From an uncultured Clostridia bacterium (GTDB taxonomy: Bacteria > Bacillota > Clostridia > Lachnospirales > CAG-274): a stretch of 43,980 nucleotides of DNA. The stretch covers positions 1 through 43,980 of the forward strand of contig CANRHR010000014.1 in NCBI GenBank assembly GCA_947630475.1, written 5' to 3'. A program made the translations under genes and the position numbers. Under the pieces are notes generated by a model. That model searched no databases, had not been told where the DNA came from, and saw only the letters and a program-made list of their open reading frames with translations. Below are positions 1 to 7,776 of this stretch, piece by piece. How positions within the stretch are numbered: the first letter of the stretch is position 1; every line of letters begins with the position of its first letter.

Positions 1-52
1 TTTTTCTCTTTGAAAAGGTTTTTGCTTTTTTTGTCAAGTTATCTGCAAAATT

Positions 53-363
53 TTGCCAAATTTCATGCACGCTTACAATAGCTTTGGGCTGTATTCCTTT
101 GATAGAGGTAATTATGTAGTAGGTAAGGATCTCTTTGAGGAAATGGAGAGGTTAATTAAGAGGTACCATAAGGTAGAATGGAGAATGATTGGGGGTAATC
201 CGGTAAAAAGGCATTATGATAAATTTTGTGCTAAGCATGGGGAAATGTGGTTGTATTACATGATGTAGCTAAGGATCAAGATGATAAGTATTGTGATGCG
301 TATTTTTATGAAATTGTAAAGGGAGGATCAAGTGACGGCGGAGATGGATACCCTCATAGCTGA
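53..363 (+). pseudogene. Frameshifted prophage-like ORF of unknown function
   Basis: An open frame begins near 53 (TTG) or 65 (ATG) and ends at 268. The reading frame one base later continues from about 240 to a stop at 361-363 with clearly protein-like sequence (GNVVVLHDVAKDQ... then an acidic, glycine-rich end). The two parts join naturally around codon 63 (CAKHG/GNVVV), so one coding region appears to have been broken by a single-base frameshift. The upstream in-frame stop at 11-13 limits how far the gene extends to the left. It lies just before a holin and an amidase, so it is probably a late gene of the same prophage. I do not recognise the family and assign no function. Confidence 0.45.
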
Positions 364-418
364 GGTAAATAAAAAGTACAAATTTTTTAAAGGGGTGCTA
401 TTATGGAGAAAATTATAA
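332..418 (+). CDS. Possible 28-residue phage ORF before the holin
   Basis: A GTG codon at 332 follows a good GGGAGG ribosome binding site (321-326) and opens a 28-residue frame beginning MTAEMDTLIAEVNKKYKF. It overlaps the holin start by 16 bases and also overlaps the end of the frameshifted gene upstream. Phage lysis cassettes often have a small gene of this size before the holin. The length is short, the second half (FFKGVLLWRKL) is not convincing, and it may be truncated or chance. No function is assigned. Confidence 0.25.
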   Translation: MTAEMDTLIAEVNKKYKFFKGVLLWRKL

Positions 419-783
419 ATAGAGTGAATATTATTTATGAGGGGAATGGTTACGGCTTTAACTGCTCTTTTTGGGCAGATTTTAACTGCAATGAAAATTC
501 TAAAACAGGCGCAAAAGGCGCGTTAAAAAAGGTGCTGTATTGGGTTGTTATATACCTTGCGTTTTATATATCTAAAAGCTTTTCCGAAATGGGCAAGCTG
601 ATAGGCATAGATTTAAACTTTTTTGTTATTTTCGGCTGGTTTACATTGGCTGTATCTTTGGTTAATGAAATAAGAAGTATTCTTGAAAATTTTGTAGAGA
701 TGGGTGTTAAAGTTCCATCATTTTTGATTAAAGGACTTGAAGTTACTGAAAAAGCCATTGATAAGATAACAAAAAATGAATGA
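403..783 (+). pseudogene. Damaged phage holin (TcdE / holin_4 family)
   Basis: Residues from about 31 onward (SKTGAKGALKK, then two hydrophobic segments, then NEIRSILENFVEMGVKVPSFLIKGLE) match the end of the TcdE-like phage holin family, small membrane proteins that open the host membrane at lysis. The first 12 residues (MEKIINRVNIIY) also look typical. Between them the annotated frame reads polar, cysteine-rich residues, whereas the +1 frame over about 441-495 reads GMVTALTALFGQILTAMKIL, which looks like the missing first membrane segment. I infer a frameshift near 440 and a second event, possibly a small deletion, near 495 that restores the frame. The product would lack its first membrane helix and is unlikely to work. 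An amidase follows 18 bases downstream. Confidence 0.65.
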
Positions 784-801
784 TTTTAAGGGGGGAATTT
801 T

Positions 802-1314
802 ATGGGCAGATTGATTTGTGTAGATGCAGGACACGGAGGAACAGCTCTGGGAGCCTGCGGAAACGGGCTTAAAGAAAAGGATATAACACTGAAAATGGCT
901 TTAAAGGTTGGAAAACTTTTAAACGAATGTGGTTTTGATGTTGTTTATACAAGAACAAAGGATATTTATGTGTCTTTGAGTGAAAGATGCAGAATAGCTA
1001 ATAGTAGAAAGTGTGATGCTTTTGTAAGCATACATGACAATTCAACAGCAAATATAGTGGCAAACGGTATTGAAACATTATGTTACACTAAGAATAATTT
1101 AGCTTATTATATACAGTAAAATTTAATCAATGAGTTGAATTTGACAGACAGGGGAGTTAAAGAGCGAAAAGACCTGTATGTTTTAAATTCAACAGATATG
1201 CAGGCTGTGCTTGTGGAACTTGGGTTTATAAGCAATGCCAAAGAAGCTGAGCTTTTAAAAAATGAAAGCTTTTTAGACAGAGCGGCAAAATGCATAGCTA
1301 AAGGTGGTTTGTAA
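802..1314 (+). pseudogene. N-acetylmuramoyl-L-alanine amidase (Amidase_3), broken by a stop codon
   Basis: The protein opens with the Amidase_3 zinc motif (VDAGHGG, His11), the second metal ligand Glu25 (GLKEKD) and VSIHDNS for the third ligand. A TAA at 1117-1119 stops it at 105 residues. The same frame continues without a shift to 1312-1314 with typical family sequence (LTDRGVKERKDLYVL, then VLVELGFISN, which carries the catalytic glutamate). The full frame would be about 170 residues, normal for a phage endolysin of this family. The lesion removes the catalytic glutamate, so the short product should be inactive. Either a point mutation or a small deletion around 1105-1125 could explain it. 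A good RBS (AAGGGGGG) precedes the start. It pairs with the damaged holin upstream as a dead lysis cassette. Confidence 0.8.
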
Positions 1315-1348
1315 ATATTTTAATGTAGCTTATAAGGAGGATAATGAA

Positions 1349-1513
1349 ATGGAGAAAGTAAAAAGGAATTATAAGTATAAAAATATAACAAAAACCTTTG
1401 ATGTTGTGAATTGGGACGGAAATAATTATATTGCTGTCAGGGATTTGACAGAATTGCTAGGGAAAAAGGTGAGCTATGACAATGTAACTAAGCTTACGGT
1501 TATTGAAGATTGA
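1349..1513 (+). CDS. Small stalk-domain-like protein beside the phage amidase
   Basis: The start at 1349 follows TAAGGAGGATA, a far better site than the upstream in-frame GTG at 1304. The 54-residue product contains YKNITKTFDV, then NYIAVRDLTELLGKKVSYDN. This resembles the short repeat of copper-amine-oxidase N-terminal (stalk) domains, with the typical pattern of a strand, a conserved VRDL and a short helix. Clostridial prophages often place such a small protein right after the amidase, where it may bind the cell wall or form part of the endolysin. It starts 35 bases after the amidase stop. The family assignment is tentative. Confidence 0.55.
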   Translation: MEKVKRNYKYKNITKTFDVVNWDGNNYIAVRDLTELLGKKVSYDNVTKLTVIED

Positions 1514-1622
1514 TTAATTATAAATATAAAATAATAAAGATAAAAAGAAGCGAAAAACAAAGCTATAAATCAATAAAATAAAAGCATAAAAAAGCCCTTT
1601 ATAATAAAATACAAATAGACAC

Positions 1623-1651
1623 TTTATTTATAAGACAATTAATTGTATAAT
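1623..1651 (+). promoter_or_regulatory. Possible sigma-A promoter for the 66-residue ORF
   Basis: A consensus -10 box TATAAT (1646-1651) stands 34 bases before the start codon at 1685. The 17-base-spaced -35 position reads TTTATT, which is weak. The stretch 1514-1684 contains nothing else I can identify. Confidence 0.35.
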
Positions 1652-1684
1652 GTTAGGTAAATAAAAATAAGGGAGGTGATTAAA

Positions 1685-1885
1685 ATGTCAAGAGATGAGT
1701 TAAAACAACTCATAGTTGAAGCCGGTGAAAGATTGTACGGTGACAAAGACAGTCATGTACATACTGCGGCATCAATCTTTACGGCTGAGTTTCTTAATGC
1801 TGTTGAAGAACTTATATTAGAAGTTTTATGTGGTATTGAGGAAATAAAAGACGCCGAAAATACAGACGTTAATGTAAGTGATTAA
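1685..1885 (+). CDS. Hypothetical 66-residue helical protein
   Basis: The start at 1685 (MSRDELKQLIVEAG) follows GGGAGGTGAT at an ideal distance. A GTG at 1676 in the same frame lies inside that ribosome binding site and is not chosen. The product is acidic and appears mostly helical (SIFTAEFLNAVEELILEVLCGIEE), with no membrane segment or signal peptide. I do not recognise the family. It has its own possible promoter and is followed at once by a strong terminator, so it may be a single-gene unit. Its position at the edge of the prophage remnant suggests a phage or element origin. Confidence 0.55.
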   Translation: MSRDELKQLIVEAGERLYGDKDSHVHTAASIFTAEFLNAVEELILEVLCGIEEIKDAENTDVNVSD

Positions 1886-1886
1886 C

Positions 1887-1929
1887 AAAAATAAATCCTG
1901 TCCGGTAAGTCTGGGCAGGATTTATTTTT
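1887..1929 (+). terminator. Strong intrinsic terminator, copy 1 of a repeated hairpin
   Basis: A 14-bp perfect stem (AAAAATAAATCCTG / CAGGATTTATTTTT) with a 15-base loop ends in a T-rich tract. A near-identical hairpin lies at 16454-16495. It directly follows the 66-residue ORF. Confidence 0.85.
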
Positions 1930-2061
1930 ATTTGAGTAGGGTTTTTTGCGTTGTTTCCTTCTTTAGTGTTAAATATACAATTAATACACAAACTTTAAAA
2001 ATTTGGCTTATATTGGCGATTTTTTGGCGAGAAGTTTTAATGTTAATTATAAATATTTTTA
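1930..2061. other. Gene-free AT-rich stretch between two terminators
   Basis: I see no credible coding sequence here. The only open frame is low-complexity and lacks a ribosome binding site. With the flanking hairpins and the LysR leader, the gap without a gene runs from 1886 to 2272. Confidence 0.5.
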
Positions 2062-2092
2062 AGGTGTAGAGTTTTAGCTCTATGCCTTTTTT
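2062..2092 (+). terminator. Intrinsic terminator before the sulfur block
   Basis: A 10-bp stem (AGGTGTAGAG / CTCTATGCCT, two G-U pairs) with loop TTTTAG is followed by TTTTTT. It separates the prophage remnant from the lysR unit. Confidence 0.65.
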
Positions 2093-2203
2093 ATAGGTAA
2101 ATAAGATTCTTACTCAATAGTTTATGTTTTTGTGGATAATTATATTGTTATATCTTTTGCTTATAACTAATTCTAAGATATATGTACTATTCAAAAAGGT
2201 AAT

Positions 2204-2244
2204 TATAATGTATACTGATAACGATACAAGTATTCCTATTAAAA
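2204..2244 (+). promoter_or_regulatory. lysR leader: -10 box, inverted repeat and shared motif
   Basis: TATAAT lies at 2204-2209. An inverted repeat ATACT-N12-AGTAT (2212-2233) follows, in the style of a LysR-type operator. TATTCCTATTAAAA (2231-2244) comes next and recurs with one change at 7739-7752, just after the cysK promoter. No good -35 box is visible. The motif could be an operator for a shared sulfur regulator; its reverse complement carries the GGAAT core known from CymR boxes, but that link is only a suggestion. Confidence 0.45.
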
Positions 2245-2272
2245 CGATATGTTTAATATGAGGAGGAATTAT

Positions 2273-3169
2273 ATGACTTTGACTCAACTTATGTATGCCG
2301 TAGCTGTGGCGGACAGCAAATCAATGAATAAGGCAGCTCGTGAGCTTTTTATATCTCAGCCTGCTTTATCGGGATCAATAAAAGAGCTTGAAGAGGAACT
2401 GAATACAGAAATATTTACCCGTACAAACAGAGGTATTTTAGTAACAGCCGAAGGCAAGGAATTTTTAAGCTATGCAAGGCAAATGACAGAATTGAACAAA
2501 ATGATATGTGATCGTTATAAAAATAAATATGTGAAGAAAAAGTTTTCAGTATCCATGCAGCATTATTCTTTTGCGGTAGAAGCATTTATAAAGCTTGGCA
2601 AAAAACTTTCTATGGATGAATTTGAGCTTGCGGTGCATGAAACAAAGACCTATGAGGTTATAAAAAATGTAAGAGATAATATAAGTGAAATAGGTATTAT
2701 TTATCTTAATGAATTTAATGAAAAAGCTCTTAAAAAAATATTTGCTGTAAATGAAGTGGAATTTATATCGCTTTTTGACTGCGGCATATCGGTTTATCTT
2801 AGCAAAAGTCATCCTTTGGCTGGCAAAAAATTAATTAAACTTGAGGATCTTCAGCCATTTCCCTGTTTATCCTTTGAGCAAGGAGATAAAAATTCTTTTT
2901 ATTTTTCGGAAGAAGTCCTTAGTACATTGGATTACAAGCAGATAATAAAGGCAAATGACAGAGCTACGATGCTTAATCTAATGTTGGGGTTGAATGGTTA
3001 TACGTTGTGTTCCGGTTTGATATGTGATGATTTAAACGGGGGAAATTATACAGCAATCCCTTTTGATACAAAAGATATCATGACTATTGGATATATAAAG
3101 AAAAAAGGTATGCCGTTGAGCACTATGGCATCGGATTATATAGAAATATTAATTAGCTATGGCAATTAA
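2273..3169 (+). CDS. LysR-type transcriptional regulator of the sulfur block
   Basis: A 298-residue protein of normal LysR length. Residues 1-60 form the winged helix-turn-helix (MNKAARELFISQPALSGSIKELEEELN, then FTRTNRGILVTAEG). The rest is a periplasmic-binding-like effector domain. The start at 2273 is chosen because AGGAGGAATT sits just before it; an in-frame ATG at 2249 lies before that site. It is 13 bases upstream of the serine acetyltransferase and reads the same way, which suggests one transcript and a role controlling sulfur genes. Known relatives such as CysL/CbL-type regulators sense O-acetylserine or similar metabolites, but the ligand here cannot be told from sequence. Confidence 0.9.
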   Translation: MTLTQLMYAVAVADSKSMNKAARELFISQPALSGSIKELEEELNTEIFTRTNRGILVTAEGKEFLSYARQMTELNKMICDRYKNKYVKKKFSVSMQHYSFAVEAFIKLGKKLSMDEFELAVHETKTYEVIKNVRDNISEIGIIYLNEFNEKALKKIFAVNEVEFISLFDCGISVYLSKSHPLAGKKLIKLEDLQPFPCLSFEQGDKNSFYFSEEVLSTLDYKQIIKANDRATMLNLMLGLNGYTLCSGLICDDLNGGNYTAIPFDTKDIMTIGYIKKKGMPLSTMASDYIEILISYGN

Positions 3170-3182
3170 GGAGTAATGGATT

Positions 3183-4088
3183 GTGAATGTTAAAAAGAAG
3201 ATAATCGAAACAGCAAACAGGCTTGAAAATAATTATAAATCACAGAATATATTTGAATTAGGTATCGGAGAAAAAATGCCGAAACGTTCCGAGATTATAG
3301 ATATTATAAATGAAGTAAGGCGTATTATTTTCCCGGGATATTTTGGGGACGAAAATACTGTATATGTTTCTCTTGGAAATTTTGCCGGAAGTACATTGGC
3401 AGTAATATATGAGAAGCTTTTTAAGCAGATACGAACTGCCTTTATGTATCAAAGAAAAATAAAAGATATAGATATAAGCAACAAAGATATAGAGGACCGA
3501 GCCGAAGAAGCTGCCATTAATTTTATAGATAAGCTTCCCTGTGTACAAGAGTTGATATTTAAGGATATCGAAGCGGAGCTTCAAGGTGATCCTGCGGCAG
3601 AAAATCTTGAAGATATAATATTTTCATATCCCGGAATTTATGCAATATATGTATACAGAATAGCGCATATTCTTTACAAAATGAAGATACCGTTCATACC
3701 TCGCATTATGACAGAACATGCCCACAGCAAAACGGGAATAGATATAAACCCCGGAGCAGAGATAGGCGAATATTTTTTTATTGACCACGGTACGGGCATA
3801 GTTATAGGCGAAACCACAAAAATCGGTAATCATGTAAAAATATATCAGGGAGTGACATTGGGCGCATTATCAACAATGAAAGGACAAGCTCTTTCAGGAA
3901 CAAAGCGTCACCCTACAATAAAGGACAATGCCGTTATTTATGCAAACGCCACTGTGCTTGGCGGTGATACTGTGATAGGCAAAAACTCGGTAATAGCGGG
4001 AAATACATTTATTACCCAGTCTGTACCGGATAACACAACAGTTTCTGCACTTATGCCGGAATTGAATATGAAAAGCAGAAAACACTAA
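3183..4088 (+). CDS. cysE: Serine O-acetyltransferase (EpsC/SrpH type)
   Basis: This enzyme makes O-acetylserine from serine and acetyl-CoA, the carbon acceptor used by cysteine synthase. The 301-residue protein has a helical N-terminal half (IINEVRRIIFPGYFG) and a C-terminal left-handed beta helix of hexapeptide repeats. Diagnostic residues are present: HAHSKTGIDINPGAEIG, FIDHGTGIVIGETTKIG (active-site Asp-His) and VTLGA. The long N-terminus resembles the EpsC/SrpH group rather than E. coli CysE. The GTG start at 3183 is set 9 bases after TAAGGAG. It lies between the LysR gene and the rhodanese-ThiF gene (11 bases on), so it is probably in one operon. Its product could feed both cysteine synthases in this window. 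Confidence 0.92.
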   Translation: MNVKKKIIETANRLENNYKSQNIFELGIGEKMPKRSEIIDIINEVRRIIFPGYFGDENTVYVSLGNFAGSTLAVIYEKLFKQIRTAFMYQRKIKDIDISNKDIEDRAEEAAINFIDKLPCVQELIFKDIEAELQGDPAAENLEDIIFSYPGIYAIYVYRIAHILYKMKIPFIPRIMTEHAHSKTGIDINPGAEIGEYFFIDHGTGIVIGETTKIGNHVKIYQGVTLGALSTMKGQALSGTKRHPTIKDNAVIYANATVLGGDTVIGKNSVIAGNTFITQSVPDNTTVSALMPELNMKSRKH

Positions 4089-4099
4089 GGGGGAATAAT

Positions 4100-5218
4100 A
4101 TGTCCGAATATGAAAAATCAGAAATAACGGTTGATGAATTAAATGATATCGGAACTGATGTTTTGCTGATAGATATACGAAATTCCGCAGCTTATTACCA
4201 TGGGCATATTGATTTTGCAATATCGGCCCCAAAAGCATCTTGCAGTGAAATTAAAAAAATAATTAAAGAAAATTCTAAAACAGGTGCGGTAATTTATTGC
4301 AGTATAGGTGAAAAAAGCAAAGAACTTGTTCTAAAACTAAGGCGTGAAAATATATGTGTATGGAATTTAAAAGGTGGTTTTAATGAATGGTTAATAAAAA
4401 TGACAGAGGAATTTAATGAAGATGAAACAGAGCGATATTCCAAACAAGTAATTTTACCGCAGATAGGAATAGGCGGACAGGAGAAATTAAAAAACTCAAA
4501 AGTACTTGTTATCGGCGCAGGAGGACTGGGTTCTCCGGTTATTTTATATCTTGCGGCGGCAGGAGTGGGCAATATAGGCATAGCGGACGGGGATAGGGTA
4601 ATTCTAAGCAATCTTCAAAGACAAATCATACACAATTGCTATTCCGTAGGAAAAGAAAAGGTTTTGTCTGCCCAAAGGCAAATAAGGATACTTAATCCCA
4701 ATATTAATGTAAAAATATATGATGAATATATAACTGCGGATAATATTGAAAATATAATTGAAAATTATGATTTTATTATTGACGGGACAGATAATTTTGA
4801 AAGTAAATTTCTTATTAACGATGCTTGCGTAATACATAAAAAGCCTTTTTGTCACGGAGGAGTATTAGGATTTGAAGGACAGGTGATGACTTGGCTGCCG
4901 AACGGAGGGCCTTGTTACAGGTGTATTTTTGAAGATGTTCCCAAGGGGAAAACTATGAATTGTTCCGAAAGCGGTGTGATAGGGGCTGTTGTTGGCATCA
5001 TAGGCTGTATACAGGCATTGGAGGCTATAAAATATATTGTTGGAGCAGGAGAGCTGCTGGTAGGTAAGTTATATATTTTAGATGGCTTGACTATGAATAC
5101 AAGGATATTGAAATTTAATAATAAAGCTAAACATTGTAAAGTTTGCGGCGTAAAACCTCAAATAACAAATATAAAAAGCAATAAAGAATTATATAATCGT
5201 TCATTTTGCGGATGTTAA
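4100..5218 (+). CDS. Rhodanese-ThiF/MoeB fusion (E1-like sulfur carrier activator)
   Basis: Residues 1-100 form a rhodanese domain with candidate sulfur-carrying Cys67 (VIYCSIGEKS). Residues 110-350 form an adenylating E1-like domain with nucleotide motif GAGGLGS (139-145), catalytic Cys288 (NCSESG) and two zinc-binding CxxC pairs (272/275 and 346/349). The protein ends in SFCGC, adding two cysteines. Such enzymes adenylate the C-terminus of a ThiS/MoaD/CysO-like carrier and load sulfur onto it. Here the rhodanese part precedes the E1 part, the reverse of human MOCS3 or mycobacterial MoeZ. No carrier protein or JAMM peptidase gene is visible in the window, so the partner is unknown. It lies 16 bases before the MetI-like gene, which supports a role in sulfur assimilation. 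Confidence 0.88.
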   Translation: MSEYEKSEITVDELNDIGTDVLLIDIRNSAAYYHGHIDFAISAPKASCSEIKKIIKENSKTGAVIYCSIGEKSKELVLKLRRENICVWNLKGGFNEWLIKMTEEFNEDETERYSKQVILPQIGIGGQEKLKNSKVLVIGAGGLGSPVILYLAAAGVGNIGIADGDRVILSNLQRQIIHNCYSVGKEKVLSAQRQIRILNPNINVKIYDEYITADNIENIIENYDFIIDGTDNFESKFLINDACVIHKKPFCHGGVLGFEGQVMTWLPNGGPCYRCIFEDVPKGKTMNCSESGVIGAVVGIIGCIQALEAIKYIVGAGELLVGKLYILDGLTMNTRILKFNNKAKHCKVCGVKPQITNIKSNKELYNRSFCGC

Positions 5219-5234
5219 TGAAAGGATAAGGAAT

Positions 5235-6383
5235 ATGGATTATAAATTTTCAACAAAATGTTTATATGGAAACGGAGAAAAAAACGATAAAGAGCTTACG
5301 GGGGCAATAAGTTTTCCGATATATCAGACAGCTACCTATGCTCATCCCGAGGTAGGAAAAAGCACAGGCTTTGATTACAGCAGACTTCAGAATCCCACAA
5401 GGGAACAGGCGGAAAAGATAGTTGCATCACTTGAAGGAGGTGATGATGCCTTTGCGTTTTCTTCTGGAATGGCGGCAATAACAGCTCTTATGGAGCTTTT
5501 TAAGCCGGGCGATCATCTTATAACCGATGCAGATCTTTATGGCGGAAGTATTCGTCTTTTTAATAATGTGAGTGAAAAAAACGCAATATCATTCAGTCAT
5601 ATAAACTGTTCTCAGGAGGATATAGAAAGTTTTATAAATGAAAAAACCAAAGCAATATTTATTGAAACACCGACAAATCCTATGATGAATGTGGTTGATA
5701 TACGAAAGAGCGCAGAAATTGCAAAAAGACACAATATCATTTTGATAGTTGACAATACATTTATGTCGCCGTATTTTCAAAATCCGCTAAAATTGGGCGC
5801 CGATATTGTTGTACACAGCGGTACAAAATTTTTGGGCGGACATAACGATACACTTGCGGGCTTTATCGTAAGCGCATCAAAAGAGATATCCGAAAAATTT
5901 CGCTTTTTGATAAAAACTGTCGGTTCGGGGCTTTCACCTTTTGACAGTTGGCTTATTATAAGGGGCATAAAGACTTTGCCTCTGCGTATGGAAAAGGCGC
6001 AGGAAAATGCAAAAGCTGTGGCAAGATATCTTTTGAGTGAGCCTAAAATAAAAAAGGTATATTATCCCGGTATCCCCGGAAGCAAGGGCTATGAGATATG
6101 CAAAAGTCAATCGAGGGGTTTCGGAAGCATGCTGACATTCGAGGTGGAAAGTAAAGAATTAGCCCTGCATATACTTAAATCCACAAAGCTTATTCCGTTT
6201 GCCGAAAGTCTTGGTGGCACCGAAACTCTTCTTACATATCCGGCTACCCAAACACACGCAGATGTGCCCGAGGATATAAAGATAAAAAATGGAATAACGG
6301 ATAAGGTGTTGAGATTATCAGCAGGAATAGAAGATCCGGAGGATCTTATAAAAGATTTGAAGCAGGCTATAAATTCATTTTAG
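5235..6383 (+). CDS. MetI-like cystathionine gamma-synthase / O-acetylhomoserine thiolyase
   Basis: A 382-residue PLP enzyme of the Cys/Met metabolism family with the Schiff-base lysine Lys198 (HSGTKFLGGHND). STGFDYSRLQNPTR near the start and FAESLGGTETLLTYPATQTH near the end resemble Bacillus MetI, which joins an acetylated homoserine with cysteine, sulfide or methanethiol. The same fold also serves cystathionine gamma-lyase and beta-lyase, so the exact reaction is not certain. It stands in the sulfur operon between the rhodanese-ThiF fusion and MalY (21 bases on). If the nitrogenase-like complex downstream releases methanethiol, this enzyme is the obvious candidate to turn it into methionine. 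That link is inference. Confidence 0.85.
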   Translation: MDYKFSTKCLYGNGEKNDKELTGAISFPIYQTATYAHPEVGKSTGFDYSRLQNPTREQAEKIVASLEGGDDAFAFSSGMAAITALMELFKPGDHLITDADLYGGSIRLFNNVSEKNAISFSHINCSQEDIESFINEKTKAIFIETPTNPMMNVVDIRKSAEIAKRHNIILIVDNTFMSPYFQNPLKLGADIVVHSGTKFLGGHNDTLAGFIVSASKEISEKFRFLIKTVGSGLSPFDSWLIIRGIKTLPLRMEKAQENAKAVARYLLSEPKIKKVYYPGIPGSKGYEICKSQSRGFGSMLTFEVESKELALHILKSTKLIPFAESLGGTETLLTYPATQTHADVPEDIKIKNGITDKVLRLSAGIEDPEDLIKDLKQAINSF

Positions 6384-6404
6384 AATAGAGGTGAATAAAA
6401 GAAG

Positions 6405-7595
6405 ATGAAAGAAAGCTTTGATTTTGACACGCCGATTGACAGAAAAAATACGGATTGCCTGAAATTTGACTTTGCATTAAGAAGAGGAAAGCCGGAGGAC
6501 ATACTGCCTCTTTGGGTGGCGGATATGGATTTTAAAACATCGGATAAAATATTGTATGCTTTAAAAAAGAGAGTTGAGCACGGCATTTTCGGCTATACCG
6601 AAACAGGAGAAAAATATTTTGATGCCTTATCGGGTTGGCTTAAAAGGCAGCATAATATGGAAATAAAGCCGAATTGGCTTATAAAAACGCCGGGAGTAGT
6701 GTTTGCGCTTGCTATGGCGGTAAAGGCATACACCGAAAGGGGCGATTCGGTGCTTATTCAGCAGCCTGTGTATTATCCCTTTACGGAGGTTATATCCGAT
6801 AATGACAGGATATCCGTAAGCAACGATCTTGTGCTTGGAGATGATGGAAAATATCATATTGACTTTGACGATTTTGAAAGAAAAATAAAAGAAAACAACA
6901 TTAAGCTTTTCCTTTTTTGCAGTCCCCACAATCCTGTCGGCCGTGTGTGGACGGAGGAGGAACTGAAAAGGATTGTGGAAATATGTATCAATAACGATGT
7001 TATTGTTGTAAGTGATGAGATACACGAAGATTTTACATTTTATGGATATAGGCATATACCTCTTGTAAATGCCGATGAAAGAATAAGACAATACTGCATT
7101 ACTTGCACATCGCCTGCAAAAACATTCAATCTTGCGGGGCTGCAAATATCTAATATTATAATAGAAAACAGTAAGCTCAGAAAAGCATTTAAAAAAGAAG
7201 TGGCAGCGGCAGGTTACAGTCAGGCAAACACAATGGGCATAATCGGCTGCGAGGCTGCATACAACTTTGGTGAACAGTGGCATAACGAGGTAAAAAAATA
7301 TATAAGCTCAAACCTTGATTTTTTAAGAGATTATTTGAAAGATGAACTGCCGTCTGTCAAGCTTATAGAGCCGGAGGGAACATATCTTATATGGCTGGAT
7401 TTCAGAGAATTGGGTTTAAGTGAAAAGGAACTTGAAAATTTGATGCTTTATAAGGCTAGGCTTTGGCTTGACTCGGGGGCAATATTTGGCAAAGCGGGAG
7501 AGGGTTTTGAAAGAATAAACATCGCCACAAGCAGAGCTGTTTTAAAGGAAGCATTGGAAAGAATAAAAAAAGCCGTCGATAGCCTTAAAAAATGA
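6405..7595 (+). CDS. MalY/PatB family C-S lyase (cystathionine beta-lyase)
   Basis: A 396-residue fold-type I PLP aminotransferase-like enzyme. The Schiff-base lysine is Lys239 in SPAKTFNLAG, preceded by the family motifs LPLWVADMDF (35-44), CSPHNPVGR (172-180) and VVSDEIHEDF. MalY/PatB enzymes cleave cystathionine and other cysteine S-conjugates into a thiol or sulfide, pyruvate and ammonia. With the MetI-like protein it would complete the route from cysteine to homocysteine. It could also act on S-methylcysteine or similar substrates. The RBS AGAGGTGA lies 10 bases before the ATG. No strong terminator follows, and the next gene has its own promoter about 100 bases downstream. Confidence 0.87.
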   Translation: MKESFDFDTPIDRKNTDCLKFDFALRRGKPEDILPLWVADMDFKTSDKILYALKKRVEHGIFGYTETGEKYFDALSGWLKRQHNMEIKPNWLIKTPGVVFALAMAVKAYTERGDSVLIQQPVYYPFTEVISDNDRISVSNDLVLGDDGKYHIDFDDFERKIKENNIKLFLFCSPHNPVGRVWTEEELKRIVEICINNDVIVVSDEIHEDFTFYGYRHIPLVNADERIRQYCITCTSPAKTFNLAGLQISNIIIENSKLRKAFKKEVAAAGYSQANTMGIIGCEAAYNFGEQWHNEVKKYISSNLDFLRDYLKDELPSVKLIEPEGTYLIWLDFRELGLSEKELENLMLYKARLWLDSGAIFGKAGEGFERINIATSRAVLKEALERIKKAVDSLKK

Positions 7596-7695
7596 TTTAT
7601 GTACAGCAAAAACTTGCTTATTTTGAAATGTTTGTTATAGACTTTACTTATAAGTGATTAAAGGAAATATGAATAAATAAATCTGTGAAAATGAG

Positions 7696-7724
7696 TTGAC
7701 ATAAAAAAGAAGTTGGTATAGTAT
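7696..7724 (+). promoter_or_regulatory. Strong sigma-A promoter of cysK
   Basis: TTGACA (7696-7701) and TAGTAT (7719-7724) are separated by exactly 17 bases, near consensus. The predicted start of transcription is about 7731. The motif TATTCCTATCAAAA (7739-7752) lies 8-22 bases after it and matches the motif in the lysR leader, where a repressor could block elongation. Confidence 0.8.
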
Positions 7725-7776
7725 ATATTAAAACACATTATTCCTATCAAAAAAATATAAATGGAGGTAAGTTATT

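Noticed and set aside
1878..2069. 63-residue open frame after the first terminator
   Set aside because: It runs through the terminator hairpin, has low-complexity hydrophobic sequence and no ribosome binding site.
6627..7283. 218-residue minus-strand open frame opposite the MalY gene
   Set aside because: It is a shadow frame; MalY/PatB motifs on the + strand account for the region.
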